Of a stretch of DNA of 64,000 bases, positions 10,572 to 19,831 are shown in pieces. The DNA is from Rhizorhabdus dicambivorans (lineage in GTDB: Bacteria; Pseudomonadota; Alphaproteobacteria; Sphingomonadales; Sphingomonadaceae). Made by a program: the position numbers and the translations under genes. The stretch is from NCBI RefSeq assembly GCF_002355275.1, contig NZ_CP023449.1, forward strand, positions 4,504,001 through 4,568,000, in the 5' to 3' direction. Below the pieces are notes generated by a model. The model ran no database searches. It was not told the DNA's origin and worked only from the letters and a program-made list of their open reading frames with translations. Position 1 is the stretch's first letter, and every line of letters begins with the position of its first letter.

Positions 10572-11488
10572 ATCCGGCCGCCAGCAGCGCGTCTTCCCTC
10601 CCGTCCCTGCCGCGCGTGCGCGGCCGGCTGACGGCGGACGCGCCGCTGGCACCGCTGGTCTGGTTCAAGAGCGGAGGATCAGCCGAATGGCTGTTCGAGC
10701 CCGCCGACATCGACGACCTGTGCGATTTCCTGTCCGCCCTCGATCCGGCGGTGCCGGTGATGGGGCTCGGCCTCGGCTCCAACCTGATCGTCCGCGATGG
10801 CGGCGTGCCGGGCGTGGTGGTGCGGCTGGGCAAGCCGTTCGCGAAGGTCGAACGGCTCGATCCGGTCACCCTGCGCTGCGGCGGCGGGGCGAGCGGTATC
10901 CTGGTCTCCTCCACCGCGCGCGACGCCGGCATCGGCGGGGTCGAGTTCCTGCGTTCGATCCCCGGCACGGTCGGCGGCTTCGTGCGGATGAACGGCGGCG
11001 CCTATGGCCGCGAGGTGAAGGACGTGCTGGTCGAGGCCGAGGTGGTGCTCCGCTCGGGCGAGCGCCGCACGCTGGGCCTCGCCGAGCTGGGCTATAGCTA
11101 TCGCCACAGCCAATTGCCCGAGGGCGCGATCGTGACCGGTGCGACCTTTCGCGGCCATGCCGCCGAGCCCGCCGCGATCGGCGCCGAGATGGACCGCATC
11201 GCCGCCGAGCGCGAGGCGAGCCAGCCGCTGCGCAGCAAGACCGGGGGTTCGACCTTCAAGAACCCGCAAGGCCACAAGGCGTGGCAGCTGGTCGATCAGG
11301 CGGGCTGCCGGGGACTGACGCGCGGGGACGCGCAGGTCAGCGAGAAGCATTGCAATTTCCTGCTCAACCTCGGCGCGGCGACGTCCGCCGACATTGAGGC
11401 GCTGGGCGAAGAGGTGCGTGAGAAGGTGAAAGCGAAGAGCGGCGTGATGTTGGAGTGGGAGATACAGCGTGTGGGGGTGGCACTATGA
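10568..11488 (+). CDS. murB: UDP-N-acetylenolpyruvoylglucosamine reductase
   Basis: FAD- and NADPH-dependent enzyme that makes UDP-MurNAc from enolpyruvyl-UDP-GlcNAc. I chose the GTG at 10568 because it overlaps the stop of the preceding small gene (GTGA); an earlier GTG at 10529 would run through that gene. 306 residues. Motifs are GLGSNLIVRDGG (FAD site), SIPGTVGGF, YSYRHS, GSTFKNP with the catalytic Ser, and SEKHCNFLLNLG near the C terminus with the catalytic Glu. The stop touches the left edge of palindromic element A copy 2. Confidence 0.95.
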   Translation: MNPAASSASSLPSLPRVRGRLTADAPLAPLVWFKSGGSAEWLFEPADIDDLCDFLSALDPAVPVMGLGLGSNLIVRDGGVPGVVVRLGKPFAKVERLDPVTLRCGGGASGILVSSTARDAGIGGVEFLRSIPGTVGGFVRMNGGAYGREVKDVLVEAEVVLRSGERRTLGLAELGYSYRHSQLPEGAIVTGATFRGHAAEPAAIGAEMDRIAAEREASQPLRSKTGGSTFKNPQGHKAWQLVDQAGCRGLTRGDAQVSEKHCNFLLNLGAATSADIEALGEEVREKVKAKSGVMLEWEIQRVGVAL

Positions 11489-11627
11489 TCCTCCCCATAC
11501 GCAGCATGGGGAGGGGGACCACGCGTAGCGTGGTGGAGGGGGAGCCGCATAGCGGCGCTTCCGCCGCTGCCCCCTCCACCGCGCCTGTCGGCGCGGTCCC
11601 CCTCCCCACCCTTCGGGTAGGGAGGAT
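11488..11627. repeat. Palindromic element A, copy 2, between murB and ddl
   Basis: 140 bp, filling essentially the whole murB-ddl gap. Ends ATCCTCCCC and GGGAGGAT; inner blocks GGGGAGGGGGACC and GGTCCCCCTCCCC, plus nested GTGGTGGAGGGGG and CCCCCTCCACC. The right terminal GGGAGGA lies 7 nt before the GTG of ddl and matches a Shine-Dalgarno sequence. Confidence 0.9.
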
Positions 11628-11633
11628 CTTTTC

Positions 11634-12572
11634 GTGACCGTGAAACCCCTCCACGTCGCTGTCCTCATGGGCGGCTGGTCGTCCGAGCGCGAGGTGTCGC
11701 TGACCTCCGGCAACGGCGTCGCCGATGCGCTGGAAAGCCTGGGCCACAAGGTCACCCGGATCGACATGGGCCGCGACGTCGCCCTCAGGCTCGCCGAGGC
11801 GAAGCCCGATGTCGTGTTCAACGCGCTGCACGGCACGCCGGGCGAGGACGGCACCGTCCAGGGCATGATGGACCTGATGGGGCTGGCCTATACCCATTCG
11901 GGCCTGACCACCTCCGTCATCGCGATCGACAAGGAACTGACCAAGCAGCAGCTCGTCCCCCACGGCATCCGCATGCCCGAGGGCAAGGTGGTGGAGAGCG
12001 AGAGCCTGTACGAGGGCGACCCGCTGCCCCGCCCCTATGTACTCAAGCCCGTCAACGAAGGCTCGTCGGTCGGCGTCGCGATCATAAAAGAGCGTGACAA
12101 TCATGGCTCGCCGATTCATCGTGAAGCGCATGGTCCCTGGCAGAGCTTCCCGACCTTGCTGGCCGAGCCCTTCATCCGGGGCCGCGAACTGACCGTCGCG
12201 GTGCTCGGTGATCGCGCCCTGGGCGTGACCGAGCTGGTGCCCAGCAGCGGCTTCTATGATTATGAGGCCAAATATACCGACGGCCTGACCACCCATATCT
12301 GCCCGGCCGACGTGCCCCAGGACATTGCCGACGCGGCGATGAAGATGGCGCTCGACGCGCACCGGCTGCTCGGCTGCAAGGGCACGTCGCGCTCCGATTT
12401 CCGCTGGGACGACGAGCAGGGCGAGGCCGGGCTCTATCTGCTCGAGGTCAACACCCAGCCGGGCATGACCCCGCTGAGCCTGGTTCCCGAGCAGGCCCGC
12501 CATGTCGGCATGACCTATGCCGATCTGGTCCAGGCGATCATCGACGAGGCGATCGAAGGAGACAGCGCATGA
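11634..12572 (+). CDS. ddl: D-alanine--D-alanine ligase
   Basis: ATP-grasp ligase making D-Ala-D-Ala for MurF. 312 residues from a GTG start placed by the GGGAGGA at 11620-11626. Visible features: N-terminal GGWSSEREVSLTSG, NALHGTPGEDGT, ATP-grasp YVLKPVNEGSSVGV, and VNTQPGMTPLSLVPEQA at the metal site. Its likely ribosome binding site is the right end of a repeat element, unlike the overlapping junctions around it. The stop overlaps ftsQ (ATGA). Confidence 0.95.
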   Translation: MTVKPLHVAVLMGGWSSEREVSLTSGNGVADALESLGHKVTRIDMGRDVALRLAEAKPDVVFNALHGTPGEDGTVQGMMDLMGLAYTHSGLTTSVIAIDKELTKQQLVPHGIRMPEGKVVESESLYEGDPLPRPYVLKPVNEGSSVGVAIIKERDNHGSPIHREAHGPWQSFPTLLAEPFIRGRELTVAVLGDRALGVTELVPSSGFYDYEAKYTDGLTTHICPADVPQDIADAAMKMALDAHRLLGCKGTSRSDFRWDDEQGEAGLYLLEVNTQPGMTPLSLVPEQARHVGMTYADLVQAIIDEAIEGDSA

Positions 12573-13483
12573 AGGCCGCCCGTGCCCGCAGCGCCGACCG
12601 GCGCCCCCGCGTCGCCGCCCCGGCAAAGCGGCCGGCCGTGCGGCGCAAGGGGCCGTCGACGATCGACCGCGCCGTCGAGCAGCTGCCGATCGAGCGCGCC
12701 ACGCTGCGCAAGGCCGGCAACTGGGCGCTGGGCATCGGCATAAGCGGCGCGATCCTCGGCGGTCTCATCGCGATGGGCCTGCCCCAGATGATCGGACTGA
12801 TGATCGCCGAGGGGATCGGCGACGCCGGCTTCAAGGTCCGCAATGTCGAGATCCTCAACCGCCAGAAGGTCGACAGCGCCTTCGTCTACGATATCGCGAT
12901 GCGCCAGCAGGCACGGCCGATGCCGCTGGTCGACCTCGACGGCACCCGCTCCGAACTGATGAAGCTCGGCTGGATCGCCGACGCCCGCGTGTCACGCCGC
13001 CTGCCCGATACGCTGGTGGTCGATATCGTCGAGCGGGTGCCGACCGCGATCTGGCAATATCAGCACCGCCTGGCGCTGATCGACAAGGACGGCGTCGTGA
13101 TCGGCCCGGTCGACGACCGCGCCATGCCCGACCTGCCGGTGGTGGTGGGGCCCGGCGCCAACCGCCGCGCGACCGAGTTGTCCGCGCTGATGTCGGCGGC
13201 GCCGACGCTCAAGCCGCTGGTCACCGCCGCGAGCTGGCAAGGCGATCGCCGCTGGGACATCATCTTCCAGTCCGGCGAGAAGCTGATGCTGCCCGAAGGC
13301 GACGCCGAGGCAACGAAGGCGCTGCAATTCTTCGCGGTCGAGGATCGCCGCGCCGGGCTGCTCGGCAAGGGGCTGGTCTCGATCGACCTGCGCGACCCGA
13401 GCCGGATGGTGGCGCGCATGTCGCGCGAGCCCGGCAGCAAGATCGAAGCGGCGCCGCCGCTCAGTGCGAAATCGACGACGTGA
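12569..13483 (+). CDS. ftsQ: Cell division protein FtsQ
   Basis: Single-pass bitopic divisome protein. 304 residues: a long basic cytoplasmic tail (about 1-50, many Arg, Lys and Pro), one transmembrane segment (about 52-75), a POTRA domain (VRNVEILNRQKVDSAFVYD onward) and a beta domain (YQHRLALIDKDGVVI onward) that contacts other divisome proteins in the family. ATGA overlap with ddl; ftsA follows closely. Confidence 0.93.
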   Translation: MKAARARSADRRPRVAAPAKRPAVRRKGPSTIDRAVEQLPIERATLRKAGNWALGIGISGAILGGLIAMGLPQMIGLMIAEGIGDAGFKVRNVEILNRQKVDSAFVYDIAMRQQARPMPLVDLDGTRSELMKLGWIADARVSRRLPDTLVVDIVERVPTAIWQYQHRLALIDKDGVVIGPVDDRAMPDLPVVVGPGANRRATELSALMSAAPTLKPLVTAASWQGDRRWDIIFQSGEKLMLPEGDAEATKALQFFAVEDRRAGLLGKGLVSIDLRDPSRMVARMSREPGSKIEAAPPLSAKSTT

Positions 13484-13519
13484 GGGGTGGGCGTGACGCT
13501 TTTGGGAAAGGGGATGGCG

Positions 13520-14779
13520 ATGGCTCAACCGCGCAATGACGGGCTGATCACCGCGATCGACATCGGATCATCGAAGATATCGGCGCTGATCGCCCGCGCC
13601 GACGACCAGGGCGAGCTGGAGGTGCTGGGCACCGGCCAGCGCGAGAGCCGCGGCGTGCGGCGCGGCTATATCGCCGACATGGAGGCGACCGAATCCGCGA
13701 TCCGCGACGCGGTCGAGATGGCCGAGACCACGGCGCGCACCAATATCGACCATGTCTGGGTGAGCTTCTCGGCAGGCGGCCTCGTCAGCGACGTGGCGCA
13801 GGTCGAGGTCGATCTCGGCGGCGTCCAGATCGAACAGAATGACATCGACGAACTGCTGCGCCAGGGCCGCCGCTCGCTCAATCCGGAAGGCCGGATGGTG
13901 CTCCACGCGCAGCCGACCCTCTATACGCTCGACGGGCTCAACGGGGTCAAGAACCCGCTCGGTCTCCATGCCGACAAGCTGGGGGTGGAGATCCACGTCA
14001 TCGCCGCCGAGCCATCGCCGGTCCGCAACCTCGCTCTGTGCGTCCGCTCGGCGCATCTTGGCGTGAAATCGATCGTCGCCTCCCCGATCGCGACCGGCGT
14101 CTCCTGCCTTTCCGAGGAAGACCGCGAGATGGGTATCGCGCTGGTCGAGATGGGCGCGGGCGTCACCAATGTATCGCTGTTTGCGGGCGGGCTGCTGGTG
14201 GGGCTCACCTCGCTGCCGATGGGCTGCGCAGACATCACCGACGACATCGCCTCGGCGTTCAACATCCGCCGGGCCCAGGCCGAGCGGCTGAAATGCGTCC
14301 ATGGATCGGCACAGAATTCCCCGCGCGACAATCACGAGATGCTGGAGATCGGATCGCCCGAGGAGGTCGCCGACGGTGCCGATCCGCCGCGCATCAGCCG
14401 CGCCCAGCTGATCCAGGTGATCCGCCAGCGGCTCGACCACTGGATGGATGCGGTCGCCAAGGCGCTGACCGAGCTGGGCTATGTCGGCCCGGTCGGGCGG
14501 CAGGTCGTGCTGACCGGCGGCGGCGCGGAGCTGCGCGGCATCGCCGATTATGCGCAGGGCGTGCTCGGCCGCAGCGTCCGGGTCGGCCGGCCGCGGACCC
14601 TCGCGGGGCTTCCGGACGCGCATAGCGGCCCGGCCTTCGCGACGCTGGTCGGCCTCGCCCAGGTGGCGGCGACCAACCCCGCCGAGCTGCGGCCCTTCGC
14701 CGCCGAGCAGACCGTCCACCGGCCACAGCCGATGGGCCTGGTCGGCAAGATGATCGCCGCTTTCAAGAACGGTTATTGA
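13520..14779 (+). CDS. ftsA: Cell division protein FtsA
   Basis: Actin-like ATPase that tethers FtsZ to the inner membrane. 419 residues from ATG 13520, which has AAAGGGG at a good distance; ATG 13514 and GTG 13487 are in-frame alternatives. Motifs include the N-terminal AIDIGSSK (phosphate 1), VEMGAGVTNVSLF (phosphate 2) and VLTGGGAELRGI. The C-terminal tail LVGKMIAAFKNGY fits the membrane-targeting amphipathic helix. It is followed by a 262 bp regulatory-looking gap before ftsZ. Confidence 0.95.
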   Translation: MAQPRNDGLITAIDIGSSKISALIARADDQGELEVLGTGQRESRGVRRGYIADMEATESAIRDAVEMAETTARTNIDHVWVSFSAGGLVSDVAQVEVDLGGVQIEQNDIDELLRQGRRSLNPEGRMVLHAQPTLYTLDGLNGVKNPLGLHADKLGVEIHVIAAEPSPVRNLALCVRSAHLGVKSIVASPIATGVSCLSEEDREMGIALVEMGAGVTNVSLFAGGLLVGLTSLPMGCADITDDIASAFNIRRAQAERLKCVHGSAQNSPRDNHEMLEIGSPEEVADGADPPRISRAQLIQVIRQRLDHWMDAVAKALTELGYVGPVGRQVVLTGGGAELRGIADYAQGVLGRSVRVGRPRTLAGLPDAHSGPAFATLVGLAQVAATNPAELRPFAAEQTVHRPQPMGLVGKMIAAFKNGY

Positions 14780-14831
14780 TGCAGGAAATCGCTTCCTTGA
14801 TGCGTGGCTTTGGCATCCGCCAAAGCCTGCG

Positions 14832-14907
14832 GCACCGGCCCACTCCCCCGCCCGACCTCCCAATCAGCCTAATATTTGGGAGGTCGGGCGGAGGAGCGGG
14901 CCGGTGC
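14832..14907. repeat. Long near-perfect inverted repeat between ftsA and ftsZ
   Basis: A 76 bp palindrome with a 12 nt loop. The outer arms GCACCGGCCC and GGGCCGGTGC and the inner arms CGCCCGACCTCCCAA and TTGGGAGGTCGGGCG combine into a stem of about 32 bp with two mismatches. A smaller hairpin, GGCTTTGGC with GCCAAAGCC, lies just upstream (14805-14827). No T-run follows, so it is not a clean intrinsic terminator. Confidence 0.85.
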
Positions 14908-14942
14908 GGTACCCCATCAGAGAAACGCCTGAGCCCGAAAAC

Positions 14943-14995
14943 TGTGGATAGCGAAACTTTTCGCGTGCTTCGCCGAATCGCGTCTGGCAAGATTC
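14943..14995 (+). promoter_or_regulatory. Putative ftsZ control region: DnaA-like box and two GANTC sites
   Basis: TGTGGATAG (14943-14951) is one base from the inverted DnaA box TGTGGATAA. GAATC (14975-14979) and GATTC (14991-14995) match GANTC, the CcrM methylation site. In Caulobacter, ftsZ transcription is known to depend on CcrM methylation. The sites lie 47-99 bp before the ftsZ ATG. The match to sites is seen; function is inferred. Confidence 0.5.
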
Positions 14996-15041
14996 GGTTG
15001 AATTGGTGCTTCGGCGGGCAGAGCCGCAAGGGAGAAAATCT

Positions 15042-16517
15042 ATGACGATCGAGTTCATGCGTCCGCAGGTTGACGAGCTGAAACCCCGGATCAGCGTGAT
15101 CGGCGTCGGCGGCGCGGGCGGAAACGCGGTCGCCAACATGATCGCCGCCGAGGTGCAGGGGGTCGACTTCATCGTCGCCAACACCGACGCGCAGGCGCTC
15201 AACGCCTCCTCCGCGGAGCGCCGCATCCAGCTCGGACTGAAGATCACGCAAGGCTTGGGCGCCGGCAGCCGTCCCGAAATAGGACGGGCCGCCGCCGAAG
15301 AGACCATGGAACAGGTCGAGAAGGCGCTCGAAGGTTCGCACATGTGCTTCATCGCCGCCGGCATGGGCGGCGGCACCGGCACCGGCGCCGCTCCGGTCAT
15401 CGCCAAGGCCGCGCGCGACCGCGGCATCCTGACCGTCGGCGTCGTCACCAAGCCGTTCAGCTTCGAGGGCAACCGCCGCATGCGTTCGGCCGATGCCGGC
15501 ATCGAGGAGCTGCAGAAGCACGTCGATACGCTGATCGTCATTCCGAACCAGAACCTCTTCCTGATCGCCAACCCGAACACGACCTTCAAGGAAGCGTTCC
15601 AGATGGCCGACCAGGTGCTGCAGCAGGGCGTGCGCGGCATCACCGACCTGATGGTGATGCCCGGCCTGATCAACCTCGACTTCGCCGACGTCCGCTCGGT
15701 GATGAGCGAGATGGGCAAGGCGATGATGGGCACCGGCGAGGCGACCGGCGACAATCGCGCGATCGAGGCCGCCGAGAAGGCGATCGCCAACCCGCTGCTC
15801 GACGGCGTCAGCCTGAACGGCGCCAAGGGCGTGATCGTCTCGATCACCGGCGGCGACGACATGCGCCTGCTGGAGGTCGACGAGGCCGCGAACCATATCC
15901 GCCAGCTGGTCGACCAGGATGCGAACATCATCTGGGGTTCGGCCTTCAACAACGAGCTCGAGGGCCGCATCCGCGTTTCGGTCGTCGCGACCGGCATCGA
16001 GGTCGATGCCGCCAACATGCCCGAGCCGGCTAAGAGCTTCAGCTTCCCGCCGCGCACGCCGATGCGCGAGGAGAAGTCGGTCGCGGTGCCGCAGACGCCC
16101 GCTCCGCAGCCGATCGTGGCCGAAGCCGCGCCGGAAGCGCCCGCCGCCCAGACCCCGGCGGCACCCGCCGCCGAGGCTCCGGCCGAGGAGAAGATCGTTC
16201 TCGAAGCGCCCGAGGCGGCCCCCGCCGCCGAGCCGCTGGAGCTGACCAACCTGTTCAATGACGAGCTGCTGCTCCAGCCCGAGGCGGCGATGCCGACCCC
16301 GGCCCCCGAGGCCACCCCGGTGGACGAGCCCGCCGCCAGCCGCCGCTGGGTCGCCGAGCCCGAGCCGGTCCGCCGCCCATCCTCCGCCGGCGCGACCCTG
16401 TTCGAGCGCATGTCGAACATCGCCCGCGGCGCCGCCAAGGCGCAGGTCGAGCCCGAGGATCAGGGCGCGGACAATGGCGATGTCCCGCGCTTCCTCAACC
16501 GTCAGGGCAATCAGTAA
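15042..16517 (+). CDS. ftsZ: Cell division GTPase FtsZ
   Basis: Tubulin-like GTPase forming the Z ring. 491 residues from ATG 15042, preceded by AAGGGAG. The GTP-binding signature [10 protein letters not shown] is at about 109-118, and the T7-loop region [11 protein letters not shown] is present. After the core (to about 320) comes a long Ala/Pro/Glu-rich linker, then a conserved C-terminal peptide ending [12 protein letters not shown], which in the family binds FtsA and other partners. The possible ATG-like start 39 bp upstream would skip the ribosome binding site. Confidence 0.97.
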   Translation: MTIEFMRPQVDELKPRISVIGVGGAGGNAVANMIAAEVQGVDFIVANTDAQALNASSAERRIQLGLKITQGLGAGSRPEIGRAAAEETMEQVEKALEGSHMCFIAAGMGGGTGTGAAPVIAKAARDRGILTVGVVTKPFSFEGNRRMRSADAGIEELQKHVDTLIVIPNQNLFLIANPNTTFKEAFQMADQVLQQGVRGITDLMVMPGLINLDFADVRSVMSEMGKAMMGTGEATGDNRAIEAAEKAIANPLLDGVSLNGAKGVIVSITGGDDMRLLEVDEAANHIRQLVDQDANIIWGSAFNNELEGRIRVSVVATGIEVDAANMPEPAKSFSFPPRTPMREEKSVAVPQTPAPQPIVAEAAPEAPAAQTPAAPAAEAPAEEKIVLEAPEAAPAAEPLELTNLFNDELLLQPEAAMPTPAPEATPVDEPAASRRWVAEPEPVRRPSSAGATLFERMSNIARGAAKAQVEPEDQGADNGDVPRFLNRQGNQ

Positions 16518-16531
16518 GCAGTGCTCCGGAA

Positions 16532-16559
16532 CGCACCCGTGCCGATCGGCGCGGGTGCG
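16532..16559 (+). terminator. Hairpin downstream of ftsZ
   Basis: CGCACCCG and CGGGTGCG pair perfectly around a 12 nt loop, 15 bp after the ftsZ stop. There is no T-run, so it may stabilise the mRNA or act as a weak terminator. Confidence 0.4.
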
Positions 16560-16630
16560 GCTCGCCTCGACGTTCGGGTGCGGTTCACCTCTTGCGGGCG
16601 ATAGGGTGAATGTCCCACAGCAGACCGCCC

Positions 16631-18034
16631 ATGAAACGCTTTCCTTCTCTTAGCGCCCTGGCGCTGCTGCTTGCCCTCGCCGCGCCCTTTCCCGCTGCCG
16701 CCCAGTCGATGGACGGCGGCGCCGAGGAGCCCCTGATCGTCGATCCGATGGCGTCGGCCCGCGACGCAATGTCGCGTGGCGATCCTGCCGAGGCGCTCGC
16801 CCGCTATCTTCGCGTTCTGGCCCGCGATCCGGGCGACCTGGAAGCATTATCGGGCGCCGGCGCCGCCGCGCTGGCCGTCGGCGACGCCGATGCGGCTATC
16901 AACTTCTACGTCCGGGCCGAGAAGGTCTCGCCGAAGGACGGCCGGATCAAGGCCGGGCTGGGATCCGCGCTGGTGCAGAAGGAACAGCCCCGTGCGGCGC
17001 TGCGCCTGTTCAACACGGCGACCGATCTGGGCGTGCCGCCGGTCGACATCGCACTCGACCGTGGCCTCGCCTATGATCTGCGCGGCGACAACAAGAGAGC
17101 GCAGGCCGAATATGCGCTGGTCACGCGCACCCGGCCCGATCCGGAGGCCACAAGGCGGCTGGCGCTGTCGCTGGCGATGGGCGGCGACCGGATGAGCGCG
17201 CTCGCCATCCTCGATCCGCTGCTGCGCAAGCGTGACATCGCCGCGTGGCGCGCGCGGGCCTTCGTCCTGGCGATGACCGGCGACGCGCCGGGCGCCGAGG
17301 CGGCGGCCTATGCGGTGTTGCCCCGCTATCAGGCGGACGCACTCAAACCCTTCCTGTCCCGCCTGGCTTCGCTCAAGTCCGCCGAGAAGGCGGCGGCCGT
17401 GCATTTCGGCCGTTTCCCCGAGGATAAGGCGCCGGTCGAGATGGCCGAGGCGAGCCCGGTCGCTGCCCCCAAGGGCCGCGCCCCGGCCACCGCCGTCCGC
17501 CCGCCCGCGACGCCGCGCCCGGTGTTCGACAATGACGGCAGGCTGGTGATGCGCCCCGACGCGCCGACCGCCAAGGCCGGCGCGGCACCGGCAAGCCCAC
17601 CCTCCCCCGCTCCCCCCGTGGTGCTCGGCGATGCGGAGCAGAAGGTCGCCGACCAGCGCAGCCTGGCCGAAGACCGGCGCGCGGCCCAGAAGCGCGCCGC
17701 CGCCGAAAAGGCCGCCGCCGAGAAGAAAGCCAAGGCGAAGGAAGAGGCGAAGGCGAAGAAGTCCAGTCCCGAACGCTATTGGGTCCAGGTCGCGAGCGGG
17801 GCCTACAAGCCCGACCTCGACAAGGAATGGGCGAAGCAGAAGGGCCGCTTCCCCAAGATCCTGGGCAACCGGACCCCGTGGACCACACCCTATAAATCGA
17901 CCAACCGGCTGCTCATCGGCCCCTTCGCCAGCAAGGCGGCGGCACAGGAGTTCGTCAACGAGGCACGCGACGGCGGACTGAGCAGCTTCCCGGTGACGAC
18001 ATCCTCCGGCCAGCAGGTCGATCGGGTGAATTGA
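16631..18034 (+). CDS. Secreted TPR and SPOR domain protein
   Basis: 467 residues from ATG 16631, chosen because it begins a clear signal peptide (MKRFPSLSALALLLALAAP, cleavage near AAAQS). Residues about 45-250 form helical repeats of TPR type (blocks such as LARYLRVLARDPGDLEALSG). A low-complexity Pro/Ala then Lys/Ala/Glu coiled stretch follows (about 290-385). The C-terminal 80 residues are a SPOR domain starting YWVQVASGAYKP; SPOR domains bind denuded glycan at septa. Location just after ftsZ suits a periplasmic division or cell-wall role. No specific family name is assigned. Confidence 0.85.
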   Translation: MKRFPSLSALALLLALAAPFPAAAQSMDGGAEEPLIVDPMASARDAMSRGDPAEALARYLRVLARDPGDLEALSGAGAAALAVGDADAAINFYVRAEKVSPKDGRIKAGLGSALVQKEQPRAALRLFNTATDLGVPPVDIALDRGLAYDLRGDNKRAQAEYALVTRTRPDPEATRRLALSLAMGGDRMSALAILDPLLRKRDIAAWRARAFVLAMTGDAPGAEAAAYAVLPRYQADALKPFLSRLASLKSAEKAAAVHFGRFPEDKAPVEMAEASPVAAPKGRAPATAVRPPATPRPVFDNDGRLVMRPDAPTAKAGAAPASPPSPAPPVVLGDAEQKVADQRSLAEDRRAAQKRAAAEKAAAEKKAKAKEEAKAKKSSPERYWVQVASGAYKPDLDKEWAKQKGRFPKILGNRTPWTTPYKSTNRLLIGPFASKAAAQEFVNEARDGGLSSFPVTTSSGQQVDRVN

Positions 18035-18131
18035 CGGCCTCCGCCGGGCGACGGTTGCGGCGCCACTGCAAGATAAGTGTCATGATGGTGTAACAGCGTT
18101 GCCCCAAGAGCGACTTGGAACCGGAGTCGCA

Positions 18132-18371
18132 ATGCAACGCTTTCTTCTGCCCGTCCTGATCGTTCTGTCCGCCACGCCCGCCTTCGCGGTGAGCGAACAG
18201 CCCCGCATGCCCAGCGAACGGGCCGCTTCGGTCGATCGCCTGTTCCCTGAGCTGGAGATCGAAGGCGATGGCTGGCGCGGGCTGCTGCCGATCATGCTGA
18301 TGAACAGGGATGCCAGGCTGCAGCCCCGCTCGGCCGGCACCGAGCCCCGCCAGACGCCACCGCAGCAATAA
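18132..18371 (+). CDS. Small secreted protein of unknown function
   Basis: 79 residues with a clear signal peptide (MQRFLLPVLIVLSATPAFA, cleavage after AFA). The mature part is short, polar and Pro/Arg-rich at the end, with one hydrophobic patch (GLLPIMLMN). ATG 18132 has GGAACCGGAG upstream. I do not recognise a family. It sits alone between the SPOR/TPR gene and a repeat-rich gap. Confidence 0.6.
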   Translation: MQRFLLPVLIVLSATPAFAVSEQPRMPSERAASVDRLFPELEIEGDGWRGLLPIMLMNRDARLQPRSAGTEPRQTPPQQ

Positions 18372-18560
18372 GCGGGCCCATCGTCATTCCCGCCCTTCGA
18401 CTGCCTGCAAGGCAGGCGCTCCGGATAAACTTCGGCTATATGCCGAAGGCGGGAATACACATTCTCTGAAGCTCGAGCCTCTTGACGGAAGGGCTTATGG
18501 ATCCCCGCATCTGCGAGGATGACGCGTGTTGGGGGCGGACGATTCTGCACGCAAAGGTCC
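18372..18560. repeat. REP-like repeat cluster upstream of dgt
   Basis: A patchwork of short palindromes, including GTCATTCCCGCC, CTGCAAGGCAG, AACTTCGGC...GCCGAAG, and GATCCCCGCATCTGCGAGGATGACG. The GGATCCCCGC...GATGACG pattern recurs in degenerate form near 43290. No gene is visible in this stretch or in the remaining bases before dgt (to 18670). Confidence 0.6.
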
Positions 18561-18670
18561 CTTCATTCGGAAATGACGAACGTATCGGCCTCCCCTCCTT
18601 CGGCTAACATCCGCAACAAGCGCAAGATAAGGCTTGTCTTGAGGCGCCGGCCCCGGCCATCACGGCGCGG

Positions 18671-19831
18671 ATGACCCTCGCCCCCTACGCCTCCGATCCC
18701 GCCCGCAGCCGCGGCCGGTTCCACAGTTCGGGCGGCGGGGAGACGCGCGGGCCGCGCGACGATTTCCAGCGCGATCGCGACCGGATCATCCATTCGATCA
18801 GCTTCCGCCGGCTGCGCCACAAGACACAGGTGTTCGTGGCACCCGACGGCGATCATTATCGCGTCCGCCTGACCCACAGCCTGGAAGTCGCGCAGATCGG
18901 CCGGACGATCGCCCGCGCGCTCGGCCTGAACGAGGACCTGACCGAGGCGCTGTGCCTGGGCCACGACATCGGCCACCCGCCCTTCGGCCATGCCGGAGAG
19001 GAAGCGCTGGAGGCGGCGATGGCCGAGGCCGGCGGCTTCGACCACAATGCCCATACGCTGCGGATGCTGACCCGGCTCGACAGCCCCTATCCCGCGCATG
19101 AGGGGCTGAACCTGACCTGGGAAACATTGGAGGGGCTCGCCAAGCATAATGGGCCGGTGAGGAAGCGGACCTGGGCGATGGCCGAGATCGACGGGCGATG
19201 GCCGCTCGACCTCGACAGCTGGGCGAGCGCCGAGGCGCAGGTCGCGGCGCTCGCCGACGACATCGCCTATGACAATCACGACATCGACGATGGGGTCCGC
19301 GCCGGGCTGCTCAGCCTCGATCAGGTGCTGGAAGACCCGCTGATCCGCTTCAACTGGGATCGGGTACGGACGCGCTATCCCGATGTGCCGCAGCATCGCC
19401 TGCTCGGCGAACTGGTCCGCGAGCAGATCGGCTGCATGGTCAACGACCTGCTGACCGAGAGCCGCCGCCGGCTGGCCGAGGCGGCACCCCGATCGGTGGA
19501 GGATGTCCGCGCCGCCGGCCGCGCGCTGATAGGCTTCTCCGACGCGATGGCCGCGCGCGAGAAGGCACTGACCCGCTTCATGTACGCCAATCTCTATCAT
19601 CACCCCCAGCAGCTGGAGATCGCCGTGCGGATGGGCGAGGTGATCGCGGGACTGGCGGTCGCCTACAAGACCGAGCCCGATCTGCTGCCCGAGCGCTGGC
19701 TGGAGACCTTGCCCGCCGAGGAACCCGGGCGCACCCGCCATATCGGCGACTTCATCGCCGGCATGACCGACCGCTACGCGCTGACCCGCTATCGCGAGTT
19801 GGTCGGCCCGATCGCGATCGAGGGCTTCTGA
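18671..19831 (+). CDS. dgt: dGTPase-like HD-domain triphosphohydrolase
   Basis: Deoxyguanosinetriphosphate triphosphohydrolase-like protein, cleaving dNTPs to nucleoside and tripolyphosphate. 386 residues, usual for the short bacterial type. The family N terminus ([12 protein letters not shown]), [11 protein letters not shown] and the HD metal motif [11 protein letters not shown] (about 97-107) are visible; a further Asp lies in [12 protein letters not shown]. The stop overlaps the M28 peptidase start by one base. Confidence 0.92.
   Translation: MTLAPYASDPARSRGRFHSSGGGETRGPRDDFQRDRDRIIHSISFRRLRHKTQVFVAPDGDHYRVRLTHSLEVAQIGRTIARALGLNEDLTEALCLGHDIGHPPFGHAGEEALEAAMAEAGGFDHNAHTLRMLTRLDSPYPAHEGLNLTWETLEGLAKHNGPVRKRTWAMAEIDGRWPLDLDSWASAEAQVAALADDIAYDNHDIDDGVRAGLLSLDQVLEDPLIRFNWDRVRTRYPDVPQHRLLGELVREQIGCMVNDLLTESRRRLAEAAPRSVEDVRAAGRALIGFSDAMAAREKALTRFMYANLYHHPQQLEIAVRMGEVIAGLAVAYKTEPDLLPERWLETLPAEEPGRTRHIGDFIAGMTDRYALTRYRELVGPIAIEGF

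Noticed and set aside
11455-11637. 60-codon frame across element A between murB and ddl
   Set aside because: Pure repeat translation overlapping the murB end; no independent start signal.
18563-19741. 392-codon minus-strand frame opposite dgt
   Set aside because: Shadow frame; dgt carries an intact HD motif on the plus strand.
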